The notes beneath the pieces are model-generated. The model was given only the letters and a program-made list of their open reading frames with translations, was not told the origin of the DNA and ran no database searches. This document shows, piece by piece, positions 23,081-34,035 of a DNA stretch of 64,000 nt (its first letter is position 1; every line of letters begins with the position of its first letter). Location: the NCBI GenBank assembly GCA_963580285.1, contig OY757011.1:119355874-119419873 (forward strand), in the 5' to 3' direction. The DNA is from Lucinisca nassula (Eukaryota; Mollusca; Bivalvia; Lucinida; Lucinidae). Both the position numbers and the translations under genes were made by a program.

Positions 23081-23351
23081 TAAGAAGTATTACCCTTGAA
23101 TTTTCCCCATTACTCCTCATTATATCTGGAGTTGTACTCTATGTCAGTGCTCTGCAATGCATATTTATAGAGGACTTGCTAAATGGCAATATTTCCTGAT
23201 CATTATTGGACATTTTCCCCCATTTTCCACCTTAACACTTGTGGGTGCTTGTTAGAATATTGCCAGGGTGGTGTTCCTCTGATGATTTTTCCCTGAAAAA
23301 TGAGTCTGCGTGTTAGAATCACCTCTGTGATGTAAAGCTCATTAAGGATAA

Positions 23352-23475
23352 TGAAGGAAATCCATATTTCTTGATAGAAACATACATGGTAGGTAGTTGT
23401 TAGAATCGCCTCAGTGAGGCGATTCTAACAACTACCCACAATGTGTGTTTGTGTAATAGAGAAATAACAGAAAAT
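23352..23475. mobile_element. Foldback MITE, near-perfect centre
   Basis: The centre GTTGTTAGAATCGCCTCAGT pairs with its complement up to ACTACCCAC. The outer arms GATAGAAACATACA and TGTTTGTGTAATAGAG are partly paired. Confidence 0.65.
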
Positions 23476-24296
23476 ATCTTAACTTCCTTGTTTAATACTC
23501 GTTTTCTGGAACAATGCTGTGAGGCCATTCTGTTGTTAAAATTTCAGAACATTTATTCGTAGCTTAAATTAAAGTTATTCTTACAAGCACCAACAAGCTT
23601 GAAACATCACATCTCTTCACATTTTGATGAACATTTTGACCATCCAGGAATTGTCATAAGAACTGTCTCTTACATTGCAAGTCGTCAGAATCATTATTAA
23701 TTTTTGTTACAATCGTATGTTTGTAGAACTGTTCTTGTCCTGATTTCTTTCAAACAAAAGAATGTTAGATTTTTGAATGTTCACTTGAATTTCTTTAAAA
23801 CACTGTTCATTGTAAAAGTTTTGGATTTAATATGGTTTAAGAGGAATGGGAACACCTGGCAGATTTGTCCGCCTTATTCAAAGGGAGACTACTTTCAGGA
23901 CTTCCTGTTTGCTTTTCTATAAGCCCTGGCCCTCTGAAAAAGGGGTCTACTCTTAAAGGAAAGAATTTTCTCCTTAGGAGCAAATTCTTACCTTTAAGAG
24001 TTGACCCCTATTGACATGAGAGTCGAAAATACTTTTGCAGGAGCTGCCTCCCCTGAAGATGTTCCCAGTGCCCTTAAGATGGACCCCATTATTAATATCT
24101 TGTCCTTCATGTCTTGAAATTGCTTGTACACATATTTCTCTCTATAGCTCAGTTCCTTGTAACATGGTTTGGGGAATAATACTGTTGAAAGCTGGGCCCA
24201 AAAATGTGAAGATTTTGCAGAAAATTGGCCCTAAATGGTCAGTGTGTATGGAAAAATGTCCAGAAAACTGAACATAAATGGCAGTTTCAGTAATTA

Positions 24297-24590
24297 CTTG
24301 CTAGCTTGATTTGAGGTTTAACGTCCCCGAAAACACTGTATAGGTCATTTTGGAGAAGTTTCTTCCAAATTTGTGGGACTTTTACCCGACATTGAGATGA
24401 AATGACACCTCAAGCCCTATCATCCAATGAAACCAATAGGGCTTATAAGCATGGACTTGCACTGCTTTGCCTGGGCAGGCTTAGATCCTCTAAACGATTT
24501 ACCAGTACTCGTGTGCTGCCGGTTTCAGCTCTGCGTGGAAGCATCATGCAGCCCATCTATTTCTTCAAGCCCTGATGGGTGGGGGCCCTC
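24297..24590 (-). mobile_element. 300 bp SINE copy with 9 bp target duplication
   Basis: CAGTAATTA flanks it at 24288-24296 and 24591-24599. The interior contains GATTTGAGGTTTAACGTCCC and CATCATGCAGCCCATCTATT. Confidence 0.8.
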
Positions 24591-24842
24591 CAGTAATTAA
24601 TCTTAAGTTGAATATGATGAAGAACATTCAGCAAAGTGTTTAAGACGACAAGTAGTATAAATCTGCCATCAGTGTCTAGTCAGGATAATTTTTCAGCCAT
24701 GTTAAAGCTGCTCATTTATACTTCTCATTGCTTTGTAGTTTCAGATAATTTATGAGCCTCCCGCCCCTCTTTGAATGAATGTGGGGTCATTGCTGTGTTT
24801 AACATTCCTGGCATTATACAATGCAAACATATACTGTGGCAT

Positions 24843-25260
24843 GTAACCCATATCCTGCTAAAACACAATATCCCCACGTTTTAAAATGGTGTAGATCCAG
24901 ATTTGTTTGTTTGTTTGATTTGAGGTTTAACATCCCAGTCAAAACTGTAAAGGTCATTTTGGAGACGTTGCTTCCAATTTTGTGGGACTTTTACCCGACA
25001 TTGAGATGAAATGACATCTCAAGCCCTGTCGCCCAATGAAACCAATAGGGTTTATTAGCATGGACGGTCCGCCTCGCACCGCAGTTCCTGGACAGGCTTA
25101 GATCCTCTAAGCGGTTTACCAGTACTAGTGTGTGGGCCGGATTCAGCTCTGCGTGGAAGCTTCATGCAGCCCATATATTTCTTCAAGCCTCTATGGGCGG
25201 GGGCTTGTGTAGATCCAGATCAGATGGAGCCATCTGATCGGGATCGACACTCGTTCAGTT
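24843..25260. mobile_element. CCCTTATCCTGCTGA-type MITE remnant interrupted by a SINE
   Basis: The left part, ACCCATATCCTGCTAAAACA, and the right part, CAGATGGAGCCATCTGATCG, belong to one MITE. The SINE at 24903-25206 split its stem. Confidence 0.7.
24903..25206 (-). mobile_element. 300 bp SINE with 14 bp target duplication
   Basis: GTGTAGATCCAGAT is present at 24889-24902 and 25207-25220. The duplicated target is the stem of the host MITE, so the SINE is younger than that MITE. Confidence 0.85.
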
Positions 25261-25310
25261 TATAAATTTGAAGAAATACATTTAATCAAGTACAGTAAAA
25301 TTCCAAATTA

Positions 25311-25376
25311 AGACCATCTTTGGGACTGTTCAAAAGTGGTCTTTAAGACCACTTTTGAACAGTCCCAAAGGTGGTC
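25311..25376. repeat. Perfect foldback, ~32 bp arms
   Basis: An arm starting GACCATCTTTGGGACTGTTC is followed directly by its complement, with essentially no loop (centre CTTTAAG). The element family is not known. Confidence 0.75.
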
Positions 25377-25640
25377 CCTGACCAGAGGACACTGTTGGCA
25401 GAAAACACAAAGAAAGATTAAGTTTACCCTTCAAAACAAGCTTTTAAAAGCAGAGTAAGTCATGATATTAGGTAATCTTAATGGCGGAATTACACAGTAA
25501 TTTGATTGGTGGATAATCACGAATGGGGTAGCAGAATTATTTTATTCATCAGAACAATAGCTAAATATCAGTGGACAATCTGTTTTATATTGAATAGAAA
25601 AAGCCACAAAAACTAAGCTACACAATTCAGACTGCCTGGA

Positions 25641-25917
25641 GCCGGCCTCAGTAGCTCAGTTGGATGTGCGTCTGACTGGTGACCAGGAAGACACTGGTTT
25701 GATACCTGCCGGGGTCGGCAACGTGCTATCTTGGAGATTATGAAATCTATTCTACAGTCATTCTCCCCCTTCCTCTGATTCAAGAAGGGCAGTTGTCAGT
25801 TTCTGGCACTTGCATATAAGCCTGCCCAGGAAAAGTGTGGATAGGTAAACTGTCTCAGATTAAAAATGACCTAAATAGTGTTGACTGGGCCATTAAACTC
25901 CAAACAAACAAAACAAA
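25641..25917 (+). mobile_element. tRNA-headed SINE
   Basis: The A box region is TAGCTCAGTTGGATG and the B box region is GGTTTGATACC. The body contains CAAGAAGGGCAGTTGTCAGT and ends in CCATTAAACTCCAAACAAAC, a tail similar in layout to the 300 bp SINE family. Copies are at 28109 (+) and 46056 (-). Confidence 0.82.
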
Positions 25918-26418
25918 ACCCAGCTCATATCAATAATCAGCTCGTATGAGTAAAATATTCTTGAAACAGTCATAAAACCAGTTGAAAATATAACCAAAAG
26001 AAGAGAAACTATTAGAGATAGAGGGATCGAGAAAAGAGAGAGTCTGTATTCATAATGGATTTAATTTAGCTATGTACATGTATTATGAAATGAGTTCTAA
26101 TAATTATGGGTTGAGTTGATTGGTAAGTTAATTGTTTCATCTCAATAAATACTAAATTTGATTTCTATAAGAAAAAATGTCAGAGCTGTGTCATATGGGC
26201 ATGCACTTTATGAAGTACTCCCAGCAGAGACTGGTGGTCATTCTTAATGGACTTGGGAATGTAACATGATGTTTGATTGGCCAGTATATTATGCAATATA
26301 CAGGCCTCGTATTTTTCAGGCATTTGCAGGATTTCAGGCTTTTAGAGCTTGATTTTTTTTCTTGATTTCAGGCATTTAAATTTTGATTTTTGTGCCCCTA
26401 GTCTGTTTAAAAAAATAT

Positions 26419-26660
26419 TTAACCCTTATCCTGCTGAATAAATGAACCTGCTTTATATAAATTAAATAACCCACACCCATTTCTGACCAAAAGATCAAAT
26501 TACTTGATATAAAGTACATGTATTCATTTATTTCACAAACTGCATTACAAACAGTGTAGATCCTGATCAGATGGCTTCTTCAGCAAAGACAAGCCATCTG
26601 ATCTGGATATACACTGCTTGCAAAGGTAATGATTGTCTTGTTTAGCAGGATAAGGGTTTA
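26419..26660. mobile_element. Foldback MITE, CCCTTATCCTGCTGA type
   Basis: It starts TTAACCCTTATCCTGCTGA and ends AGCAGGATAAGGGTTTA. The stem around GATGGCTTCTTCAGC is present. Its right end abuts another MITE at 26661. Confidence 0.8.
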
Positions 26661-26923
26661 GTAGTCGCAGATAGGATTGACTTGGCGGAGCTATTCAGGT
26701 GTTGTCAATATATGTCAAATTCGCTGAGTCCAATAGAAGATTCGGTAGAGTGCCTTTCGCACGCTTTCTACTAGCGGACGAAATGGTCATATACGCCACA
26801 GCTATGCTTGTGTTACAGTTGAATTCACACAATCGGGTGACTTGGTATACCTTTTTGTTAATGGAATATTCCTAAGGCAGGTACAATCTATAGCTCCGCC
26901 TCGTCAATCTTGTCTGCGACTAC
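26661..26923. mobile_element. 263 bp TIR MITE with TA target duplication
   Basis: The inverted ends are GTAGTCGCAGATAGGATTGA and, as complement of the right side, GTAGTCGCAGACAAGATTGA, continuing into GGCGGAGCTAT. TA flanks both ends (26659-26660 and 26924-26925). The TA target suggests a Tc1/mariner-type source. Confidence 0.8.
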
Positions 26924-26925
26924 TA

Positions 26926-28080
26926 TACAATATCTGGCCTTGCAGGCAGTGAAAAGCTTGGTCAGTATGAGGACTGAATATAGTGCTGGAAACCTGACAT
27001 CACGTAACTTCGCTTTTCATGGTTTCATGCAGTTGAGGGCAGTTGTCATTTGGCTAGACAATTGAATATAAGTGCATTAGAACGGGCATAGTTATAGTAA
27101 AAATTGCCATTTGGGGAGGTAAATCAGAGATTTTATGGTTGCAAATTCTGTTTAACCGCTCTGCTGACGTGTTACTGTGGAATGAAATGTCCACCTGTAA
27201 AATGGCCTTTTTACCGCCCCAAAATGACAGTTGTTTTTATACCATAATGATCCTAAGTATTGGGACAGATAGGCCTAAGCAAACAGTGCAGACCCAGATC
27301 AGACTGATCATGGTCTACACTGTTTACCATTCCATCTGCACCTTTTGGACTCCTTGCTGGATTGTGAAACAAATTTAAAATTTAGGAGAATTACAGCAAG
27401 ACCGTAGGGTGTCCAAATACAGATCTCCCCTAAATCCCCTTATGTATGATACACAGCGTCTGTATTTTCCATGTCTATGTAGCAACAAGGTGGAGCAGTC
27501 CTCCAGTTCTGCTGGGTGCACATATAAGCTGCGTTTTCATTTGGCATGCCTCAGATGGTGTAAATGTTATTGTTATTTATAGAATTCTGTAAATATGTAC
27601 AGGTATGCACACTTTCAAACTTTTGAAGTATTCTACACGTATTATCATAATGGTTTACAAGTGGGTTTCACATTTTTGGACATTTGTTTGGAATTGTCTT
27701 TAAAATTTAACCCTTAAAAGGGCCAGTCATGATCATAGAAGGCAACATTTTTTTTTTCATTTTTAGAGAAAATCGGGCTTGACATTTCATGTGGATTCTC
27801 TGATTGGCAGATGGCTCGCATAAAACACCAAGACTAAGATTTTCACTGAAAAATAGTAATACATGTAATAATAAAAATGTTGTCTGCTATGGAAAAATTG
27901 CTTGGTGCTTTGAGGGCTAATTAACATTAATCATTCTTGTAAATACATACAGATTACAATTTCATATCATTGTATGACCAATTATTTTGTGTGCTTTGAA
28001 GATTTTAGTAGTAAAAAAGGGGAATGGAAGATGTGTTTTAGAGGGGGGAACGATGTTTGAAAGGATAATATATATATATA
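26926..28080. other. Stretch without recognised gene
   Basis: Only short chance ORFs are seen. 27290-27320 has a small remnant of the CAAACAGTGCAGACCCAGAT MITE stem, and an AT dinucleotide run lies at 28069-28084. It could be distal TM9SF3 untranslated region or intergenic sequence. Confidence 0.4.
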
Positions 28081-28081
28081 T

Positions 28082-28418
28082 ATAACCCATCGTATACTAG
28101 TGGACTCTGCCCGCCTCGGTAGCTCAGTCGGATGCGCGTCTGACTGGTGATCAGGACGCGGGTTCGATACATGCCAGGGTCGACAACATTCTTTTCTGGA
28201 GATTGATCATGAAATCATTTCTAATGTCATTCTCTCCCTATTCCCCTGATTCAAGAAGGGCAGTTGTCAGTTTCTGGCGAAAGAATGTGCACTGTACTGG
28301 TTAACCGCTTACATTTAAGCCTGCCCAGGTAAAGTGTGGATAGGTAAACTGACCGTCTCAAAAATGACCTAAAGAGTGTTGACTGGGTCATTAAACTCCA
28401 ATAAAAACAAAAACAAAA
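28082..28418 (+). mobile_element. tRNA-headed SINE next to a MITE stub
   Basis: 28082-28108 is the tip of a TTAACCCATT-type MITE (CGTATACTAGTGGACTCT). The SINE starts at 28109 with GCCCGCCTCGGTAGCTCAG, has a clear B box GGTTCGATAC, and ends CATTAAACTCCAATAAAAAC. It is the best-preserved SINE head in the window, but the 3' half of the head does not form a tRNA acceptor stem. Confidence 0.78.
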
Positions 28419-28552
28419 GTCTCCAGTAAAACATACTTTGTATCTACTCAGTGAGTCAACACTATAAGTATCCATATCATTACGCAAACACGCGTATACA
28501 AATACATTGCCACCTTTATCGCCGAAAAAATGAAAATTTTATGATGAAAAAT

Positions 28553-28800
28553 TGATATTTTTCTTATTTCTGCTCTAAAATATAGATTGTGGGTACTCGT
28601 TAGAACCGCCTCGATCTGGGGTTTCGGGGGGGTATACCTTATTTTTCTTATTTCTGCTCAAAATATAGATTGTGGGCACTCGTTAGAACCGCCTCATCGA
28701 GGCGGTTCTAGATTAGGCGGTTCTAACGAGTACCCACAATCTATATTTTAGAGCCGAAATAAGAAAAATAAGGTATACCCCCGGAAGGTATACCCCCATT
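28553..28800. mobile_element. Rearranged foldback MITE with duplicated arm
   Basis: The arm TATAGATTGTGGGTACTCGT occurs twice in forward orientation (about 28580 and 28663) and once inverted (28719-28752). The centre is CCGCCTCATCGAGGCGG. Edges contain GGTATACC words. It looks like one MITE copy partly duplicated into another. Confidence 0.65.
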
Positions 28801-29049
28801 GTTTGAAAGATAAGGCATATCCGGGCTCAGCAGGACAAGGGTTAACCCTTATCCTGCTAAATGTATTAAATTAGCTACACCCATTTCTGACTATCAACCA
28901 ATCAAATTTCTTTATATATTTGTGGAATTCACAGAGTGCATAACAAACAGTGTAAATCCTGATCAGATGGCTTCTTCAGAAGCCATCTGATCAGGATCTA
29001 CACTGTTTTCAAAGGTTGGGGTTGTCGTGCTCAGCAGGATAAGGGTTGA
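28801..29049. mobile_element. Two abutting CCCTTATCCTGCTGA-type MITEs (partial plus complete)
   Basis: 28801-28845 is a right end (CTCAGCAGGACAAGGGTTAA). A full copy then starts at 28842 and runs to ATAAGGGTTGA at 29049. They share one TTAA. Confidence 0.75.
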
Positions 29050-29159
29050 CTTGGGTAAAGGCAAAGGGTTCTGTGGCAGCTCATTTTTAACTTCATGGCA
29101 CTATGCAGTTGAAATACAGTCGAAATCAGTGCACTTCAGACTCCTGTCTAGTGTTTCCT

Positions 29160-29340
29160 GTCATTCACCATATTTGCATTATTTGCTGGCTCCCAGCTTG
29201 CACATTGTCAATATTGGAAAAACAGGTAACCAGACCCCCCTGACCTTGAATGGTCAGGGGGGTCTGGTTACCTGTTTTTCCAACACTTATAATCTTCAGA
29301 CTAGGAACCAGCAGATAATGCAAATAAGGTGAATATGTAA
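29160..29340. mobile_element. Long foldback with GACCCCCCTGACC stem
   Basis: The inner arms AACCAGACCCCCCTGACC and GGTCAGGGGGGTCTGGTT are perfect around a short loop. The outer arms, with TTTGCATTATTTGCTGG against CCAGCAGATAATGCAAA, remain paired. The 192 aa minus-strand ORF spanning 29165-29743 is a by-product of this and the next foldback. Confidence 0.72.
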
Positions 29341-29587
29341 GAAGGGTCTGGTCAGATATTTTCATTGTTAATTGAATGATCATTTGTGCAGAAACAACAG
29401 TGAAAGTCCTGGCTGATATGTGTCTTTGCTGAATACATATTTTACAGATCATTTGAGCCCCGCCAAGAGAATTTGTGTCTTCGAGCATTCCGTCATGACA
29501 AATTTTAACTGCGCATGCCCAACCATTCAGAGGGGCCAGGGATATGGTTTTCTGTCTGAAGGTTCCTCTTGATTCACTGCTTGTATG

Positions 29588-29660
29588 AGCGAGCAGCAAG
29601 GTTTTGGCGAGACTGCGCGGATGCGCAGGCTTGCCTGAACCTTCGCTGCTCGCATAGGCG
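29588..29660. repeat. Foldback around GAGACTGCGCGGATGCGCAGG
   Basis: The arms GCGAGCAGCAAGGTTTTGGC and GAACCTTCGCTGCTCGC pair imperfectly. A similar design occurs at 31325-31400 (GATCAGCGAAGACTCTGATC). Confidence 0.55.
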
Positions 29661-30216
29661 ATAAGTACCAAAATCGCTTGACGGGGCCCATTTAGTTTTT
29701 GCACATATGACGTTTTGATTGTGTGATAAACTTCTGAATCCAATAATAATTACATTTACTGCTTGAAAAGCTAAGTACATTATTAATAAAAGAAGAAAAA
29801 AATTCATTTTCATAAATTTGTCCTCATTACTACACTACTGTATGGCCTTTTTAGTTTGTTTTGAAGTTTAGAGCCAGTTCTCTTACATAAGCCAAGATGA
29901 GTAAAAACAGACTAAACTGAGAAAAAAAAGGTGGCTTGTAAAACAAGAACAGGTCAATTTTTTCTAAAAGTAAGTCACGGGTCATATTTTTTCTGTACAA
30001 GTGGGAAACCATTATCACAAGGAACCTACATGCCAAATATGAATGGTTCAAGTGTTATGACCAATGTTAAAGTTGTTTCAACAACTAACAAAGCAGCAAA
30101 CAGACAGGACAAAAACATTGTCCCTGCTATTACTACCAGGGACATGAAAAAAAAAAAAAAGACTTGTAACCCATGTGGATTGTAACCCATGTGCACACGG
30201 CAATGAGGCGCAACGA

Positions 30217-30475
30217 TTAAGCCATTTGCATGCGGGAAACTCTAAAGGGGTACCTTGGCAAACAGTGCAGGCCCAGATCCGATGCTGCGTTCTGTGCAGG
30301 CCCAGATCAGACGCCGCACAACGCGGCATCTGAACAAGGCCTACACTAGTTGCTAACAGAATTGTCAATCACAAATAGAATAAATATGAAAAAATAGGCC
30401 TACCACCCCTTATATGACAAATGGACTTGTCCAACATATAGCAATGGAAGAGTCCACCTGTATACAATGGGTTAA
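30217..30475. mobile_element. Foldback MITE, TTAACCCATT type, with repeated stem
   Basis: TTAA lies at both ends. The segment GTGCAGGCCCAGATC is duplicated inside the left arm. The right end is TATACAATGGGTTAA. Confidence 0.72.
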
Positions 30476-30559
30476 GAGTTGGGAATTAACTGCAAGGCTA
30501 TGGAGGCTCCTCCATTGCTAGAAGCCCTTGGCCCAGTTGTTGAAACCATCCTTTGCATA

Positions 30560-30705
30560 ATCCTTATCCCACTGAATAATTAATTTAGCCACACCCATTT
30601 CTGACTTCGAACCTACCGGATTACTTGATCTAATTTATTCCTACAAATTCACAAACTGAATGTCAGTTAGTGTAGATCCTGATCAGATGGCTGACATCAG
30701 GGGCC
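30560..30705 (+). repeat. Half of a CCCTTATCCTGCTGA-type MITE
   Basis: The left half, from ATCCTTATCCCACTGAATAA to the start of the stem GATCCTGATCAGATGG, is present. The second arm is missing. Confidence 0.6.
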
Positions 30706-30914
30706 AGTTGTTCAAAGCCCTATAAGCTTAACCAGCTCATTAGTAGTCATATTGTTAACTGTTCTATCAAGTTCAATATCTAAAATTTTGGTGTTTTTGC
30801 TGAAAAAAAATGTGAGCAGTGTCTGCAAAAGCTGCTCATTTTTTATCAGCAAAAATATTAGCATATTTACCATATTAACGAGTCGGCGCATGACAAAACC
30901 TACAATAAGACAGG

Positions 30915-31215
30915 ATGCCCTCGCCCATAGGGGCTTGAAGAAATATATGGGCTGCATGATGCTTCCACGCAGAGCTAAATCTGGCCCGCATACTAGTACT
31001 GGTAAACCGCTTAGAGGATCTAAGCCTGTCCAGGAACCGCGGTGCGAGGCGGACTGTCCATGCTAATAAACCCTATTGGTTTCATTGGGTGACAGGGCTT
31101 GATGTCATTTCTTCTCAATGTCTGGTAAAAGTCCCATAAAATTGGAAGCAACATCCCCAAAATGATCTTTACAGTGTTGACGGGGACGTTAAACCTCAAA
31201 TCAAACAAACAAAAA
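30915..31215 (+). mobile_element. 300 bp SINE with 12 bp target duplication
   Basis: CAATAAGACAGG flanks it at 30903-30914 and 31216-31227. The interior starts ATGCCCTCGCCCATAGGGGC and ends GGACGTTAAACCTCAAATCA. Confidence 0.85.
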
Positions 31216-31324
31216 CAATAAGACAGGTGCGACCAGCAGAGACTCAAACCAACCTGCGCACCCATCCATTATGACAAGACAGTTTGCTTGTGTCTCTTTG
31301 CATAGATATTAACCTATAGTAGGT

Positions 31325-31400
31325 ACCTGCGATCAGCGAAGACTCTGATCAGACTGTGCAAATGTGCAGGCTGATCGGAGTCTTCGCTGGTCGCTCAAGC
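31325..31400. repeat. Short foldback
   Basis: CGATCAGCGAAGACTCTGAT pairs with ATCGGAGTCTTCGCTGGTCG across a loop containing GTGCAAATGTGCAGG. Confidence 0.65.
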
Positions 31401-31443
31401 CTTCTTGTAGATTTGTCATGCACTGGCTCAAATGATATAAATT

Positions 31444-31652
31444 TTAACCCTTATCTTGCTGTTCACGACAACCCCTATCTTTGCAAACAGTGTAGATCCA
31501 GATCAGATGGCTTCTGAGGAAGCCATCTGATCAGGATCTACACTGGCATTCAGTTTATGAATTTGTAGCAATAAATTACATCAAGTAATTTGATTGGTTG
31601 ATAGACAGAAATGGGTGTGGCTTAAATGAATATTCAGCAAGATAAGGGTTAA
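31444..31652 (-). mobile_element. Foldback MITE, CCCTTATCCTGCTGA type, complete
   Basis: TTAA lies at both ends. It has the stem GATGGCTTCTGAGGAAGCCA and the conserved strand-specific segment GAAATGGGTGTGGCTTAAAT. Confidence 0.82.
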
Positions 31653-31839
31653 CAATATGTTAACTAATGATGATGTTAGTTGTGAACAACTGGCCTAGCC
31701 TATTTGCAAAAGTAATTGTTGTGTGCAGTGGGATGAGGGTTAAGTGAAAATATTAAAAAGCAGCTTAAATTTTTTCTGCAAATATTAGAATATTTGACAT
31801 AACCAAATTATTGATATGTTTCCTGACCACATTATAAGT

Positions 31840-32220
31840 TTTGATGCCCCCGGAATCAAAGATTCAGGGGCATATAGTTTTTGGTCGGTCTGTTTGTCCA
31901 TCAGTTTGTTAAGTCTGGCTGCAAAAATCTTTACAAAAGGCATAACTTTTGATGTAACTGATAGGGCTTTCACATTTCACATGTGCATTACTTGTCACGA
32001 GACCTTTCCAGTGATACCATAATTTTTTACCTTGATGTTAGACCTAATTTTTAAAAATTTATCATTGGCCAGAACTTTTGATTGGTAAGTGCCATTCCGT
32101 CTGCACTTTTTGGACTCTGTGCTGGATTGAGAAACAAATTTGTTGAAATTTTAAGAGAATTACGGCAAGTCCTCATGGTGTTCAAATTTTTATGATTTTT
32201 ACATGGTAATATTGACCAAA
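31840..32220 (+). repeat. 5' end fragment of an ATGCCCCC-hairpin element
   Basis: The hairpin at 31844-31875 (ATGCCCCCGGAATC, AAA, GATTCAGGGGCAT) is followed by one diverged unit with TAACTTTTGATGTAACTGA. The right end is not present. Confidence 0.6.
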
Positions 32221-32624
32221 TGACAGAAAAGACTGATCAGAGTGTTTTGTGAAGACCAGTCTGTTCTAGGGCTACACTGTATGGACACTCCTGTCCCAGG
32301 TTTTTGACAAATTAATCTGTGCAACATATTTTAGATTTACATATCTGATCCGTCTATTATCAGTTTGATAAAGAGCATATTCATCAGTTTCAAATGAGGA
32401 GGCAATCTAGGGTATCAGATGGACTTGGATATAAGAAAACATTTGCAAGGGAACAACGAAGTCAAAATTATATGCAGTGTCAGTCACAATTTTGCTTATC
32501 TCTGACAATAGTAGGGTAAGCGCCTACTATGATCTTTCACCCTGCCAAATAGGGTGAAACAAACTATGTTAGATACTTTAAGTATGCACAAAACTGTACT
32601 TAATGGGCTTATCATCATCCTCAT

Positions 32625-33190
32625 CATTGTCACCAGATTTTCATTAATGTGCAGGTACAGGGGCAATATCCACATAAGTGGTCCCCCATCCGGGTAGCTG
32701 CCACACTCTGCGATCTCTGTCGGCTGCTAGGTAATCTTTGGCCTCTCAGGCCCCCACTTTCCACCAACCTGTATGTCACAGGCTGTCTTTACTGCACTCT
32801 TGGACCGTAACAGTGAAGCTGTCTCTCCCTCACTGACTGCACTGTTAACCCTTATCTTGCTGAATATTCATTTAAGCCACACCCATTGCTGTGTATCAAC
32901 CAATCAAATTACTTGATGTAATTTATTGCTACAAATTCATATATTTAATGCCAAACAGTGTAGATCCTGATCAGATGGCTTCTTCAGAAGCCATCTGATC
33001 TGGATCTACACTGTTTGCAAAGATTGGGATTGTCGTGAACAGCAAGATAAGGGTTAAAGCATTCCACATGTCCATTCCAGCGAAGCCTTCTTTCCTTCAG
33101 GGTAAGGTCAAGGTCCTCAATGCCAAGCCGCACAAGTAACTCATTTGACCTGATGGTGACAGTCTTGCGGCTCGACATTTCGGACCTATC
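32625..33190 (-). pseudogene. 3' end of LINE reverse transcriptase ORF, split by a MITE
   Basis: On the minus strand, 33175-33058 encodes RSNELLVRLGIEDLDLTLK then RRLRWNGHVE. After the MITE, 32844-32650 continues with AVKTACDIQVGG, KWGPERPK and a last segment with YVDIAPVPAH. This is the region after the reverse transcriptase domain in a LINE family common in molluscs (RRLRWxGHV and GPxRPK motifs). It ends in a GAT/GAC-rich tail (about 32625-32645). A TAG stop follows RPKIT and a frame change lies just after it, so it is dead. Confidence 0.75.
32845..33057. mobile_element. Foldback MITE inserted in LINE fragment
   Basis: TTAA at 32845-32848 and 33054-33057. The stem has GATGGCTTCTTCAGAAGCCATC. 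LINE coding sequence lies on both sides, so the MITE is the younger insertion. Confidence 0.85.
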
Positions 33191-33199
33191 TGATCATTG

Positions 33200-33625
33200 C
33201 CCTTAGGGAGTAACAAAACTTCCCCTCAACCTCCGAGCCTCTCATCACTAACTTCACACTGTGTATATGTGAGGTGCCAAATTCTGTAACACAGACTTAG
33301 TTTGTTATACCTGAAGTAATAGTATAAAAAATATTGACTTGCATAAAGTATTCCGAATACTACCCAGGCTTAGGTGGTTGCGCAAGTTTTCTTATACCAG
33401 AGTCCATCATTTTGATGCTAGTTTCTGTGCTTGTATGTTAGGTGATATAGTGACATGTTAATGTATCTGTTAAGCTGTTGATAATGGTAAAATAAAATTA
33501 CTTTATTTAACCAGTATTGTTTATTTTAAATCCTTTGCAACTGAACAAAAGGCTTCCATAGAGGTTAACTACTATAGTGGTTGGACTGGGTTGATAATCA
33601 GATTATGCTGGTGATTGAAGAAGTC
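33200..33625. other. No recognised feature
   Basis: AT-rich sequence with short chance ORFs only. A motif TAAAATAAAATTACTTTATTT lies near 33490. Confidence 0.4.
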
Positions 33626-33855
33626 TTAACCCATTTTGTACCGGAAACCTCAAAATGGGTACCCTGGCAAACAGTGCAAGCCAAGATCAGACGCTGCAGA
33701 AAGCGGTGTCTGATCAGGGCCTACACTAATTGCAAACATTTCAGCTATTTCCTGAATAAATTGTAAAGATAACACAACTTGTCTCACCCCTTAATTTCGA
33801 AATGGACTCCTGCCATATATAAGGAGGACGATTCCATTTGGTATAAAAAGGGTTA
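33626..33855. mobile_element. Foldback MITE, TTAACCCATT type, diverged
   Basis: TTAA lies at both ends. The stem AGATCAGACGCTGCAGAAAG / GCGGTGTCTGATC is interrupted by mismatches. Confidence 0.68.
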
Positions 33856-34035
33856 AAAAAGCAGTAAAATTCTCATATCACATCTATCTTCGGGACTGTT
33901 TAAATATGGTCTTGAGAGCACAAAGGCGTTATTACACTCTCATACTAGAGGAAACTTTGTGTAGAAAACACAAAAACCTGCTAAATATGCTTTAGGCTTA
34001 ATTTTAGCTGCTCTTAATAGCTGAATTTCTCTGTT

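Noticed and set aside
29165..29743. 192 aa minus-strand ORF
   Set aside because: It runs through two foldback elements (29160-29340 and 29588-29660); its C-terminal part is simply one arm of a palindrome and no protein family pattern is visible.
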